64,000 nt of DNA from Aurantiochytrium sp. KH105 (lineage: Eukaryota > Sar > Bigyra > Thraustochytrida > Thraustochytriidae): contig BGKB01000090.1 in assembly GCA_003116975.1 (NCBI GenBank), positions 62,001-126,000 on the forward strand. The letters run 5' to 3'. Under the pieces are notes generated by a model. That model did not search any database. It saw only the letters and a list, made by a program, of their open reading frames with translations, and was not told the origin of the DNA. Shown here one piece after another: positions 1 through 9,343 of this stretch (its first letter is position 1; each line of letters starts with the position of its first letter). Position numbers and translations under genes: made by a program.

Positions 1-1580
1 CCTCCGTGCGTACCTTTGTCCAGCTTAGTATCGTTGGGTTCATCCTGGTGCCCATCTTTCAGGCTGGCGCCGAACATTGGTACGTCGTCGCCGGATACGT
101 GCTCTTCATGTGCCTGCTGGCGGCGCGCGAGGGTTCGGCAAGGCCCAAGTATTCCTTTCGCGGCCAGTTTCTCTGTGTCTTGGCCGCCATTCTCAGCAAC
201 GTCGTCCTCGTATCTCTCTTCGCCTTTGCCATCATTATTCGCCCCACCCCCGTATATGATCCGCAGTACGTCATTCCAATTTGCGGCATGCTTCTCGGAA
301 ATTGTATCAATGGCATTGCCCTCTCTCTCAACGCACTCCTCACAAGCTTCGTCGAACAGCAGCCTGAAATCGAGCTCTATCTAAGTTTTGGTGCCACAAA
401 GTACGAAGCCTGCTCCCGTCTGCTCCGCGAGGCTGTGCGCACGGGCACCATGCCCACACTCAACAGCATGGCCGTCATTGGTCTCATTAGCATCCCTGGA
501 ATGATGACTGGTCAAGTCCTCGGCGGCAGCCCGCCCCAAGAGGCCGCGCGCTATCAGATGCTCATCATGTACCTCATTGCAATCTGCGGCTTTGGAAGCA
601 TCCTTTCCATCGATTGGGTTGCTCTCCTTGTTGCTTTTGACAAGGACCATCGCCTCCGCGGCGAACGCTTCACCAAGCGTGCCGGACCGCGTCACAGCAT
701 CTTTTACACCGTCCGTAGCTGTTGCTCTTCCATGTGCAACTGGTGGCCCACGAGGGTCCAAGGCTACAAAACGGTGGATCCCGAGACGACGTCAAACGCG
801 GGTGCAGACACCCAGACCAAGGTCAGCGATCTTACCTCCCCAGATCCAGTCGATCTCGCTCCCAACCGCATTCATGTCACAGTCCTCAATGCAGCCCCTA
901 ACGCCACCAAAGTTCTCACTGTCGATCGCGTCAATCGTAGCGTTCCCCTCGAAGCTGGAAGTAAAGAAACCCGTGTGCTCTTTGCGGACTTTGGAGTCAC
1001 GCTCCGCGCTGGCGAAATCGCATCCGTGACGGGACCTAGTGGTGCTGGCAAGTCGCAATTTCTACGCCTTGTCGCTGGCCTCGTGCCTCTGGACTGCGGC
1101 GATCTCTATCTTGGTGACGAGCGCCGATCTGCCATGCGAGACATGACAGTCTGGCGCCACAAGGTTCGCTATGTCACCCAGTACAAGATTGACACCCCTG
1201 GAACGCCGACAGATTTCGCCGCTCAGATTTCCTCTCTCAACGTAGCCAAGTCCAACTCGGGCGTTCCTACTGCTGATGAGGTCATTGCCGAAACGCGTCA
1301 GCTCATCTCTGCATGGGGCATGAGCCGCTCCAGCGTGGATAAAGAGTGGAAAGAGCTTTCCGGTGGCGAAGCGCAGCGCGTCATTGTTGCCCTTGCCATC
1401 GCTTCAAAGCCACAAGTTCTCTTGCTCGACGAGAGTACCTCTGCTCTTGATCTAGAGTCTAAGCTACGCGTCGAAAAGAGTGTCGAGTCCTATGCTCGTG
1501 AGCACGGTGCCGCCGTACTCTGGATCACGCACGACGATGAGCAAATTTCTCGTATCGAGTCCGCCATGACCTCTGCGTGA
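1..1580 (+). CDS. Fused FetB-like permease / FetA-like ATPase ABC transporter (5' partial)
   Basis: The reading frame is already open at the window edge, and the stop is TGA at 1578-1580. The first codons match the second helix region of the FetB/UPF0014 permease family (RTFVQLSIVGFIL resembles E. coli FetB), so roughly 40-45 residues are missing upstream. The permease half reaches about nt 690 with several hydrophobic helices and family motifs such as IPGMMTGQVLGG. A linker follows, then an ABC ATPase: Walker A GPSGAGKS (about 1036-1059), signature LSGGEAQR (about 1357-1380), Walker B VLLLDES (about 1417-1437) and His switch THDD (about 1528). In bacteria FetA and FetB are separate iron-export proteins; in plants the relatives STAR1 and STAR2/ALS3 are separate and act in aluminium tolerance. 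Here both are one chain, permease first. The substrate cannot be told from sequence. No intron is visible. Confidence 0.85.
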   Translation, partial: SVRTFVQLSIVGFILVPIFQAGAEHWYVVAGYVLFMCLLAAREGSARPKYSFRGQFLCVLAAILSNVVLVSLFAFAIIIRPTPVYDPQYVIPICGMLLGNCINGIALSLNALLTSFVEQQPEIELYLSFGATKYEACSRLLREAVRTGTMPTLNSMAVIGLISIPGMMTGQVLGGSPPQEAARYQMLIMYLIAICGFGSILSIDWVALLVAFDKDHRLRGERFTKRAGPRHSIFYTVRSCCSSMCNWWPTRVQGYKTVDPETTSNAGADTQTKVSDLTSPDPVDLAPNRIHVTVLNAAPNATKVLTVDRVNRSVPLEAGSKETRVLFADFGVTLRAGEIASVTGPSGAGKSQFLRLVAGLVPLDCGDLYLGDERRSAMRDMTVWRHKVRYVTQYKIDTPGTPTDFAAQISSLNVAKSNSGVPTADEVIAETRQLISAWGMSRSSVDKEWKELSGGEAQRVIVALAIASKPQVLLLDESTSALDLESKLRVEKSVESYAREHGAAVLWITHDDEQISRIESAMTSA

Positions 1581-2030
1581 AACGAACTCAACTCGCCCAC
1601 TATTGCTCTGAAACGGGCGCACAGTAAAGTTGATTGGCGCCCACGCTGACTGTTACACGAACGAGAGTGTGCTCTGCAACGTGATGGCGCCCACTTTGAT
1701 TGGTGCACCCTGGAACATAACTTACAAGTAGACTTTTTTTGTCTGTCTTTCTCGAGATTTCCTCGTCGCGCGCATCCAAGCAAGCTACGGAAGCTTTGTG
1801 TGGACGTACCCAGGACAGCGCTCGTTGTATCCCCTTCAGATAGTCGTTTGATTTTCATTTTGATGTTGTAGTAGTTGTAGTAGTCGCAGTAGTACTTCTA
1901 CTAGTGCGACTCTCATTATCCTTCTCTCTTTTACTAACACTTCTTCGATCGAGCAAGTAGCTAGTACAGCAGGTCAAAAGAAAAATGATTATAGTAGGTT
2001 GCTAGCAACCCCCCAAAAATGTTTGCAAAG
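1581..2030. other. Convergent 3' flank, no gene seen
   Basis: This 450-base stretch lies between two converging stop codons. It contains a near-duplicated GGCGCCCAC motif (about 1637 and 1687) and a degenerate GTAGTAGT/AGTACT tract around 1868-1905. It most likely holds 3' UTRs and terminators of both neighbours. No coding signal was found on either strand. Confidence 0.5.
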
Positions 2031-2879
2031 CTAGAAGAATCGATGCAACAAGAGTTGTGATGTCGTCACACCTTCGCGACCATTCTTCCAATCCATCAGA
2101 CAATACTTTGGATTCCACATTACGGCACTCCGGCCCCACGTTGATATACACATGCCCGTCGTATCGAGAACCATGAGCGTTGGGAAGAACATCTCCATGG
2201 CCCCGAGTGCCTCCTTGAGCGTTTCTCCAGTGTTCTTGTCCTCAAAGGGCAGGGCGAAAAAATTGGGGTGTCGCGAAAGAAACTCCGTCATCTCTGGCTC
2301 CAGCTTGTCCTGCGAGACATACAAGACTGCAAAAGTGTCCTTGTTTGCTGCGGCCAACGACTCCAGGCGATCTGTAAACGCCACGCCCTTGGCCACCGGA
2401 TCTGAACCATTTGCGCTCGTGAAAAGCACGCCGACGAGCTTGCCACCCAACGCAAGCTCCACAGGCACGCGCGTACCTTGTGCATCCACGACCGTCTTGA
2501 CACCGTACGTGAACAGCATGTCCGAGTACACGTCTCCTTCCATGTAAACCTCGTCGCCCACGCCTACCTCCGACGACGGGTCCGTGAGCATCGAAGACGA
2601 CTGTCGCGCGAGCGTCACATAGGCTCTGTCCTTTTCCTCCCCGTCCGCTTCATTCGATTCTGACACCAGCGCCGGACGATTTGATGGTGGTGCTGGTGGT
2701 GTGAATGATGACGATGAAGAAGAAGAAGAAGAAGCACCCGCCCCTGGCGGTGCTGCGGAAGATGATTGCGCCATGGATGATGCGTTCGTCATTTCCGTTT
2801 CTCTCGCTCCGGTGCCGCTCGCTGCAGCGGGCGCATCGACCATCGCGACGCCCTCTTCAGAGACCTCGTTCTGCGACAT
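2031..2879 (-). CDS. Nucleoredoxin/tryparedoxin-like thioredoxin-fold protein lacking CxxC
   Basis: 282 residues, start ATG at 2877-2879; the frame stays open further upstream but only with non-ATG triplets in GC-rich sequence. The first 95 or so residues are low complexity (Ala/Ser/Pro with a poly-Ser run). The remainder has the order of a nucleoredoxin-type thioredoxin fold: strand GGKLVGVLFTSANGSD where the redox motif normally sits, then FAVLYVSQDKLEPEMTEFL and FFALPFED, then MFFPTLMVLD with the conserved Pro before the penultimate strand, and a C-terminal GRSAV segment. The catalytic WCxxC position reads SANGSD, so no active-site cysteine pair is visible. It therefore looks like a redox-inactive fold member, perhaps a binding or regulatory protein. 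The fold call is from motif order only. Confidence 0.6.
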   Translation of the reverse strand: MSQNEVSEEGVAMVDAPAAASGTGARETEMTNASSMAQSSSAAPPGAGASSSSSSSSSFTPPAPPSNRPALVSESNEADGEEKDRAYVTLARQSSSMLTDPSSEVGVGDEVYMEGDVYSDMLFTYGVKTVVDAQGTRVPVELALGGKLVGVLFTSANGSDPVAKGVAFTDRLESLAAANKDTFAVLYVSQDKLEPEMTEFLSRHPNFFALPFEDKNTGETLKEALGAMEMFFPTLMVLDTTGMCISTWGRSAVMWNPKYCLMDWKNGREGVTTSQLLLHRFF

Positions 2880-3550
2880 CGTGCCTCCTCTCCCCGTCCC
2901 GCGTTGACTCGCGTCGCAACGCAGGGCCTTCGTCCGCCCGCGCGCCGAGACCGCGACGGAGAGAAGAGTCTTCCGCGCCTTCAAATGCCGCGACCAGCGG
3001 ACTTTCCTCGACCGCTTGCCGCTGGCGCCGCGCGGCGCGGGCGGCGGGAGGCCGCGGGGCCGGGACGTGCGCTGCCGCAGAGGCGTCCGACCGCGCACGA
3101 GCTCGTCGGCGGCGCTGGCGGCAGCGGCAGCGGCGGCAAGGTCTCGCCCGCGTCTCTCTCGATCCGAGTCTGCTTTCGACCCTCTCTCTCCCAAGGGCGC
3201 CGGATGCATGTACATGGCAACTCCAGGGCCAAGATCTTCAGGCAAGACGGCAACTCCAGGGACGACGCTGGCCGGGGACTCGGCGTCATCATCCGCCGCT
3301 TCGTCGCGCAGCGCCAGACAGTCAGTGACGAACAGCTCGCCAGCCGAACGCGCGCGTCACGAAAACGACGCAACGCTCTCGCGAAATGCACTGCATCGCT
3401 GGAGGGCAACATGAAGCGCGCTTGGTGAGCAGCGAGACAAGAAGGATGAGAGAGGGTGGTGTGGGGGGACGATGGACGGGACGTTTTCCAGAGAGATACA
3501 GGTGCGAGCGCTCGCGCGCAAAAGGCAAGAAGATCAGAGCACATTGATGG
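2880..3550. promoter_or_regulatory. GC-rich promoter region of the 2031-2879 gene and 3' flank of the next gene
   Basis: A very GC- and CpG-rich block (about 2900-3200) lies just upstream of the minus-strand start at 2879. It gives long open frames on several strands that carry Arg/Ala-rich nonsense, typical of base-composition artefacts. The part near 3400-3550 is probably the 3' UTR of the hotdog gene. I find no gene here. Confidence 0.4.
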
Positions 3551-4444
3551 TTAGAGCTTGCCTTCGAGCAAGACAAAAGTAGCCGTGCCTCGAGTGACCT
3601 CGACGTCGCGTTCGCCGTTCGGATCGAGCGCGTACAGTGAAGAGTCGACAAGAACACGGCGGCTCCCGGGACTTGCTCGACGCACAGAAGTCTCGCATAA
3701 AAGCGCGGCCGAGGCATCCGCGCTCTCGAAACAAACTGGCACCGGAAATTCAATCTGCAAACTTCCCGTGACGAGCGGCTGCGCAAACACCATGTTCACC
3801 GTGGCGCCCATGACCTCGTCCAGCGCTGTAAAGAGTGCACCCTCGGAAACGCGATCCGAGCCGGCCTTGTCTGAGCCGGCCTTGGACGATACGTACAGCA
3901 CGGCCTCCGTCGTTGCAGTCTCGGCAGCCATGTCAGCACGCAAAACCGCTTCCTGAAAACGCATTCGAGGTTTGTTGTGAAACTCAAAATGTGAATACCC
4001 TGCAGCCAGCCGTTCTGGTGTGATCGCTCGCGCGACCTTGAAGTCAGGCACACTCACGGCCGTGCCCGTCGGCAATTTGCTGCGCAGCGCCTCCTCACAT
4101 GCCCATCCACGCTGCCACGGAGACACGCAAGGCTGCGCCGTCGCAGAGATCGGCACGAGACGCAATCGACCCTCGGAAAGCAGCACATTGTCTTGCCAAA
4201 ATGTAGCCTTGGCGCGGTCGTCGGCGTCAATTTGCAACCGAGTCCACGTCTCCACGAGGGCCTTGGCCTTGAAGACGACCTCAAAGGCCTCCACGGCCTC
4301 GCCTTCGCGCGGCACAAGGCCTAGGTACACCGCGCCAATACTGCCGCCATGCGCAGTGCCCGGCGTCCCTCGCGCGCGTCGCGTAAACAGCACGCGATCT
4401 CCGCGCAGCTCGACACGGTCGTCATCCAGCAGGTACCGCGGCAT
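3551..4444 (-). CDS. Double hotdog-fold, THEM4/PaaI-type thioesterase-like protein
   Basis: 297 residues with ATG at 4442-4444 and no intron. The C-terminal half carries the hotdog signature layout: EGALFTALDEVMGA (central helix with the Asp/Glu of the DE motif), then PLVTGSLQIEFPVPV (core strands) and a closing VTRGTATFVLL strand, as in THEM4/PaaI acyl-CoA thioesterases. The N-terminal half contains AHGGSIGAVYLGL, which resembles the HGG-helix start of another hotdog unit, so the protein may be a covalent double hotdog. The expected activity is hydrolysis of an acyl-CoA thioester, but substrate and compartment are unknown and no clear targeting peptide is seen. It starts divergently from the ANK-DENN gene at 5026. 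Confidence 0.6.
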   Translation of the reverse strand: MPRYLLDDDRVELRGDRVLFTRRARGTPGTAHGGSIGAVYLGLVPREGEAVEAFEVVFKAKALVETWTRLQIDADDRAKATFWQDNVLLSEGRLRLVPISATAQPCVSPWQRGWACEEALRSKLPTGTAVSVPDFKVARAITPERLAAGYSHFEFHNKPRMRFQEAVLRADMAAETATTEAVLYVSSKAGSDKAGSDRVSEGALFTALDEVMGATVNMVFAQPLVTGSLQIEFPVPVCFESADASAALLCETSVRRASPGSRRVLVDSSLYALDPNGERDVEVTRGTATFVLLEGKL

Positions 4445-5025
4445 CCTCGGCGACGCGGCCTTCGCGTCGTCCTCGCTGGCGGCTGGCCTTGAAGCAAGCT
4501 TTGCTGTCTGCTGTTCTGGTCTTCAGCATGCACGCACGCACGGGTCGTCGCAAAGCTTTTTCAGCCGCGGCTGTGACTTGCAGAGCGCCTTCAGGTCGAC
4601 CCCTCCCGCGTCCTGTCCGTCCTTGGCTGCGAGGTCGTGTCGCTTTCCTCTGCGCAGGCTTTTCATGAGGTCACTCTCGACGGGGTCCAGGGACTCTTGC
4701 GACGCACCCGTGCTGTCGTTGTTCTCGCGCGACGAGAGAGAGAGCAAGAGAGAGCAAGAGAGCTCGAACAACTTCGACGCCTGTCATCACTTGCACCATC
4801 AGCAGCATAGCATCCTGCACGTCCCAAGACGTCCCAAGTTCGCCAAACTCGCAAAGGGAACGTGGCGGAAAGCCACTGCCGCCAGCGCACCGGCCCCTCG
4901 CCTGTTCACGGAGCAGACGCGCGCTCTCGGGCGCCGTGGCAGCGCGCCGCGGTGGTCTGGTCCGCCGGGGGGCTCATGCCACGAGTCAAGTGCAGTAGAT
5001 CGACAACGCCCCGTATGAAGAGACC
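4445..5025. promoter_or_regulatory. Divergent promoter region between hotdog (-) and ANK-DENN (+) genes
   Basis: This 581-base stretch lies between two start codons facing away from each other. It includes a GAGAGAGAGCAAGAGAGAGCAAGAGAG purine tract near 4732-4762. It also includes a short minus-strand open frame (ATG at about 4666, stop near 4524, about 47 residues, KSLRRGKRHDLAAKDG...) that would lie upstream of the hotdog start. That frame could be an upstream ORF or chance; it has no recognisable family. Confidence 0.35.
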
Positions 5026-8000
5026 ATGTTTGCGCGACTTTTGAGCGGCCTCGGAGCGCGCGAGACCCAGCACGCCCCCCTCGCGGCGTCGTCGTCGCAG
5101 CGACCAACTCCATCCGCAGGTACCACGCCAGCCTCGAGCACGAAGAAGAACGGGTCTGACACGCTCACGGAGAAGAAGGCTCTCGCTTCCTCACAGGATC
5201 CGGAGTCTCTTGCTGCTGCTACTGCTGCTGCGACACAAGATGCAGAATCTTTCGCTTCTGCACAGGATCACCCCGAAGTCGACGTTGTTCGCCCTTCCGT
5301 CGAAGCTACTGCTGCTGCTACTTATCCGCACCTAGATCGAGGAATAAGTAATCGTGGCGAACCGCGACACGGCAATCTTGATCAGGACTCCGAGCATGGA
5401 AGCGAGCGAAGACTAGCCGCCTTGCTCTCGCTCTACACCATCGAAGAACAGACGCAGAGACGTGCATCCGTGAGCGCACTGTCGCAGTCCCTCTCAGATC
5501 TCTCCTCGGCCTCGGGATCAGCACGCCATGACTTATCACGCCACGCTTTGCTCAATCTGGATAAAGGTGAATGGCCTCACACGCTTCAGAATGACGTTCC
5601 GCAGACTAGCGCACAAGAAGATATCCAATCTGCCGCCATAGAAGCGCTTGCCAAAGAAGCTGGTCTTTATTTAGACTTGTCCGCGTCATCGCGATCCCTG
5701 GACCCACCCGATGAATTGCAAATTCAAGGACAGCACGAGGCAAACAAAAGAATACTTCACGCCTGCTCAAACGCTTGCGCTGTCGCCGAAGTTAATGTCA
5801 TCCTCTCCGAAGGCGCAAATATAAATTGCACCGACGCACATGGGAACACGCCTCTCCATTGCGCGGCACGAGCGGGTCACGCTGAACTTGTCCGTCACTT
5901 GTTACGCATGCCTAACGCGGCACTCTTTGTCAAGAACTACGATGGTCACACTGCTGCCCAGGTGGCCTCAAGTATGCGAGTCAAGTCCGTCTTTAATGAG
6001 CGCGCAACCACGCAAGCTCTGAAATGTGCGCGAAGCAACGAGGCCAGTCTCTTGGAGCCCCTTTTGAGAATGATGCAAGACGAAAAGGCTCTCACCAAGA
6101 CGCTTTTGTCGCAGCTTCTGCATGCCGCGTCCGGCGCCGGGGCATCTGCCGTCGTTCAACACCTTATCGACGCGCACCACGTCGACGTTGACTCGACCTT
6201 GAGGGCGGGGCGATCCGCACTGCACTACGCGGTGGCAAACAGTCAGTACGAAATTATTCGCATTCTTCTTGAGAGGGGCGCTAGCACGGAAATTGTTGAT
6301 ATGCACGGCCAAAAGCCGACTGACGCCTCTACGGACAGAATTTCGCAGCGCATTATTCGCAGAGTCGAGTCCATGCGCGTCAAAAAGAGGAAGCAAAGCG
6401 CGCCGCATCTTTTGGGGTCGTCCAGTGTACCTGCCACGGTCGCGCCGACGGGTATGGATCGGAATGCTATCGACGGTGATTATTTTGGAGTGTCTAAAGT
6501 TGTCATGGACAGTCTTGTGGTCTTCGGATTTGCGCTCGATCCAGACCAACTTGTCACAAATCAACTTTCGGACAACGGAAACCTCATTGCCGCGCTCCCC
6601 GCAACTGCAGCTGATGATGAAACAACGATGCGTCTCACCCTCTTTTGCCGCGAAGCTCTCGAAGCATTTCTCGCAAACGCAAACAAGGGTGTTTTCCATA
6701 TGCATAACGAGAAAGAAAACGATGGTTCTCTGGCGCAGCACGGGTCCTTTGTCTTTTTGCGCAAAAGCACCAAGGAATCTTTGGCAAGCGACAGCGCCAA
6801 GAAATCTGCATCGGCAAACAGCGATCTCTTTACCAACAATCTTGAGCTCGAGTTGGATCCGGACCACTGCATGGGTGCTCCACAGCCCGCGCCCCTTTCC
6901 GTGCATGCGCTTCGCGATAACAGCTTTGGGCTTTCTTCCCTCGACGCCATTGCGGTCGAGGATGATGATGACGACCTCTCTACAGATTCTGACACCGAAG
7001 TCGACTCTCTCAGCTTTGCGCAACGCCGTCGCCAAGACGTTGCCGACTATTACCAGATCAACGTGAACTACTTCAAACCGGCCTTTTTTCCATTTGTCGT
7101 GACAGATGACAAGGGCGAGCGATCCTTTTGTTCCATCATGTGTTTTGCTCAAGTTGCCCACGACAAGGCGAGTCTCGAAGCGCGCTGCGTGTGCCTGCTT
7201 TCAAAGCTTCCCCTTTTCACCATCCATCGCAGACTTCTCTTTGACATGTTTGCTGTGGGCATGGGTCATCTGGAGCTTACAAGGGACACGTCGCAAAACC
7301 TTTGTGCAAGAGACGTCGCTGCAAGCATTGTTGGCAAGGAGATCGGGCAGCCTGGCGAATCGCCCGGTCTTAACGTTGATGTTGGTACACGTATCGTCAC
7401 CTTTACCACGCCACCATCGCTCTCTCTCCCCGTGGTTGACGACATGTGCTTTGACGCGCTCATGGCATGTTTGAAGCCGCGCAACATTGCTGCTCTCTTC
7501 GCTGCCTTGCTCACAGAACAGTCTGTTTTGCTCGTGAGCGAACATCCACATCTGCTCACCGTGGCTTCGCACGCTCTTCTCGCTCTGCTTTTCCCATTCT
7601 CGTGGGTACACTGCTTCATTCCAATTTTACCACGCCAAGCCATCGACCTCATTCAAGCACCCTTTCCCTTTTTGCTCGGCATCCATTCATCTCATCTCGA
7701 GCACGTGCCTGGAGAGCGACTCGCCTCTCTCATTGTCGTCAACCTTGACAGGGATTCGGTCGTTGTCCCGATTGCAGACATTTCTTCAAGTGCCGATGCA
7801 AGTATGCCGCCGCTCCCATGGTCGCACCGACAGATTATCGAGCACGCCCTTGCCGAAGCAAGGCCCCAACAACGCGTGCAAACGGCAACCGTAGGCGAAA
7901 TGGCTTCTTTCATTGGCTCTCCCGGGAGATCCTTCTCCCAGCCCAAGACCCCGAAAGACTCCTCCAAACTTGGTTCGTGGAGTCATACCGCCGCGCGAAA

Positions 8001-8838
8001 TTCGTTACCCTCATCCTTTCACGAGGCCTGGGGTAAACCAGATACGCTTGCGAAACGTTCCATGGCCACGGCTGCCTCAGCATACGTCATGTCCACACAA
8101 GAGATGAAAAGGAAGAAGGAAATGGAAACAAAGAAGTCTCCTGCGCAAGACTATCACGTCAAAACGGAGAATATCGCCAAAGTGCGAGCAGCGTGTTTAG
8201 AGGTTATCATCAGTCTTGTGGGTGACTTCGGCAAGGTACATTTTGCGGAGGAAGCCAAGCCCGGGGTTCTCCGAACGACCAGAGACCCGAAGCTTCGAGC
8301 ATTTCTTGAAGCGCTGCTCGCATCGCAATCATGGAGTGTCTTTGCAAACGAAATGAACACCGAGGTCAGTTCGGAACGTCGCGAGGTGGAGCTTGCTCTT
8401 TTCAATACCCTCATGGACAATCAGCTCCAACACGAGCGAATGCACGTGCAAGCGCCACGTTTGCTCGTTCACGTACATCAGGACAGCGCCTCGCCAGTCG
8501 AGTGCACCATTCGTTGCGGCGAGCGTCTCACTATCATCGACAAGCGCTCATCGTCTTCGTCTTCTTCTTTGTCTTCAAAGCAGCAGCAGATCTGGTTTCG
8601 CTTCCGCGAGTACCGTGGATGGTGCCTGGCCACACCATCTGACTTTCGCGAGCTCAGCGCCGATCAGGACCGATACAAGCCTCTTGAGGCGACTGCCTTA
8701 CATTTCGGCAATGAGAGTCTTTATCCGGCCTATCATCATTCACGGGTTCAAGGAATCAACTATGACCCGCTTTTCCAGACAGTGCATTTCGTGCGCTTCG
8801 ACGATAGTTTTCCATCGCTACAAGAAGAGGATGAGTGA
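5026..8838 (+). CDS. Ankyrin-repeat DENN-domain protein with C-terminal SH3-like segment
   Basis: 1270 residues from ATG at 5026, no intron. Residues 1-240 are low complexity. Ankyrin repeats follow at about 242-330 (HGNTPLHCAARAGHAELVRHLL) and about 362-436 (RSALHYAVANSQYEIIRILLERGA). A DENN module then runs from about 485: uDENN-like parts with an acidic insert and FFPFVVTDDKGERSFCSIM near 686, the cDENN core near 815-888 (AALFAALLTEQSVLLVSEHP...FPFSWVHCFIPILP), and dDENN-like FLEALLASQSWSVFANEMN near 1090-1110. After it comes a short SH3-like strand set ending WFRFREYRGWC. DENN domains usually act as guanine nucleotide exchange factors for Rab GTPases in membrane traffic. Which Rab is unknown. 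The ankyrin-DENN pairing is unusual to me, and a second DENN gene lies at 53359. Confidence 0.85.
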   Translation: MFARLLSGLGARETQHAPLAASSSQRPTPSAGTTPASSTKKNGSDTLTEKKALASSQDPESLAAATAAATQDAESFASAQDHPEVDVVRPSVEATAAATYPHLDRGISNRGEPRHGNLDQDSEHGSERRLAALLSLYTIEEQTQRRASVSALSQSLSDLSSASGSARHDLSRHALLNLDKGEWPHTLQNDVPQTSAQEDIQSAAIEALAKEAGLYLDLSASSRSLDPPDELQIQGQHEANKRILHACSNACAVAEVNVILSEGANINCTDAHGNTPLHCAARAGHAELVRHLLRMPNAALFVKNYDGHTAAQVASSMRVKSVFNERATTQALKCARSNEASLLEPLLRMMQDEKALTKTLLSQLLHAASGAGASAVVQHLIDAHHVDVDSTLRAGRSALHYAVANSQYEIIRILLERGASTEIVDMHGQKPTDASTDRISQRIIRRVESMRVKKRKQSAPHLLGSSSVPATVAPTGMDRNAIDGDYFGVSKVVMDSLVVFGFALDPDQLVTNQLSDNGNLIAALPATAADDETTMRLTLFCREALEAFLANANKGVFHMHNEKENDGSLAQHGSFVFLRKSTKESLASDSAKKSASANSDLFTNNLELELDPDHCMGAPQPAPLSVHALRDNSFGLSSLDAIAVEDDDDDLSTDSDTEVDSLSFAQRRRQDVADYYQINVNYFKPAFFPFVVTDDKGERSFCSIMCFAQVAHDKASLEARCVCLLSKLPLFTIHRRLLFDMFAVGMGHLELTRDTSQNLCARDVAASIVGKEIGQPGESPGLNVDVGTRIVTFTTPPSLSLPVVDDMCFDALMACLKPRNIAALFAALLTEQSVLLVSEHPHLLTVASHALLALLFPFSWVHCFIPILPRQAIDLIQAPFPFLLGIHSSHLEHVPGERLASLIVVNLDRDSVVVPIADISSSADASMPPLPWSHRQIIEHALAEARPQQRVQTATVGEMASFIGSPGRSFSQPKTPKDSSKLGSWSHTAARNSLPSSFHEAWGKPDTLAKRSMATAASAYVMSTQEMKRKKEMETKKSPAQDYHVKTENIAKVRAACLEVIISLVGDFGKVHFAEEAKPGVLRTTRDPKLRAFLEALLASQSWSVFANEMNTEVSSERREVELALFNTLMDNQLQHERMHVQAPRLLVHVHQDSASPVECTIRCGERLTIIDKRSSSSSSSLSSKQQQIWFRFREYRGWCLATPSDFRELSADQDRYKPLEATALHFGNESLYPAYHHSRVQGINYDPLFQTVHFVRFDDSFPSLQEEDE

Positions 8839-9343
8839 TTGGGCAGTTTACGCAAAGTCAATGCTTGCAGGCAGGCAGGTAGACAGGCACGCAGGCAAGC
8901 AGGGCAGCAGAGTACGCGTTTGCGATTTTGTCGATAGCATGCGTGTTTTGTTTTGCACGCCGATGAACAGTGGCGAGCACCAAAAGTACAAAGGTAGTAT
9001 GCCCAGGAACTCTGCTCTGAAAAGAAGTAAAGGCATTCATTGTGGTTATCAAGCGAAGACTGGCCGAGACTACAGGTCCGCTCTCTTTAACCTCCCCCGG
9101 TTTGCAACAGAAATGGATACATAGGTTCCCAACGACCGGACCTGTAGATCTCTCGCTCACCTGCTCAAAGTTTATTACTTGGCTGATTAGCTAGTTACCT
9201 TTTTGGTCAGCTTGCCTGTGTGGTATGCAAGCGTTGCCATTTTGCGCATCTCTCCAATCCCCGTCGCCACGTTCCAGACTTTTGCGCAGTGATAATAGTA
9301 TCTCTTTGTACTTGGTATATCCTACTTGAACTGAAATGAAAAT
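8839..9343. other. Convergent 3' flank with GGCA/GACA microsatellite
   Basis: Lies between the stops of the ANK-DENN gene (+) and HPRT (-). It contains an imperfect GGCAGGCAGGTAGACAGGCA tract at about 8869-8906. No coding signal or structured RNA is evident; probably 3' UTRs. Confidence 0.4.

Noticed and set aside
5968-7161. 397-codon open frame antisense to the ANK-DENN gene
   Set aside because: It lies wholly inside a well-supported coding region on the other strand and shows no family motif; a codon-bias shadow.
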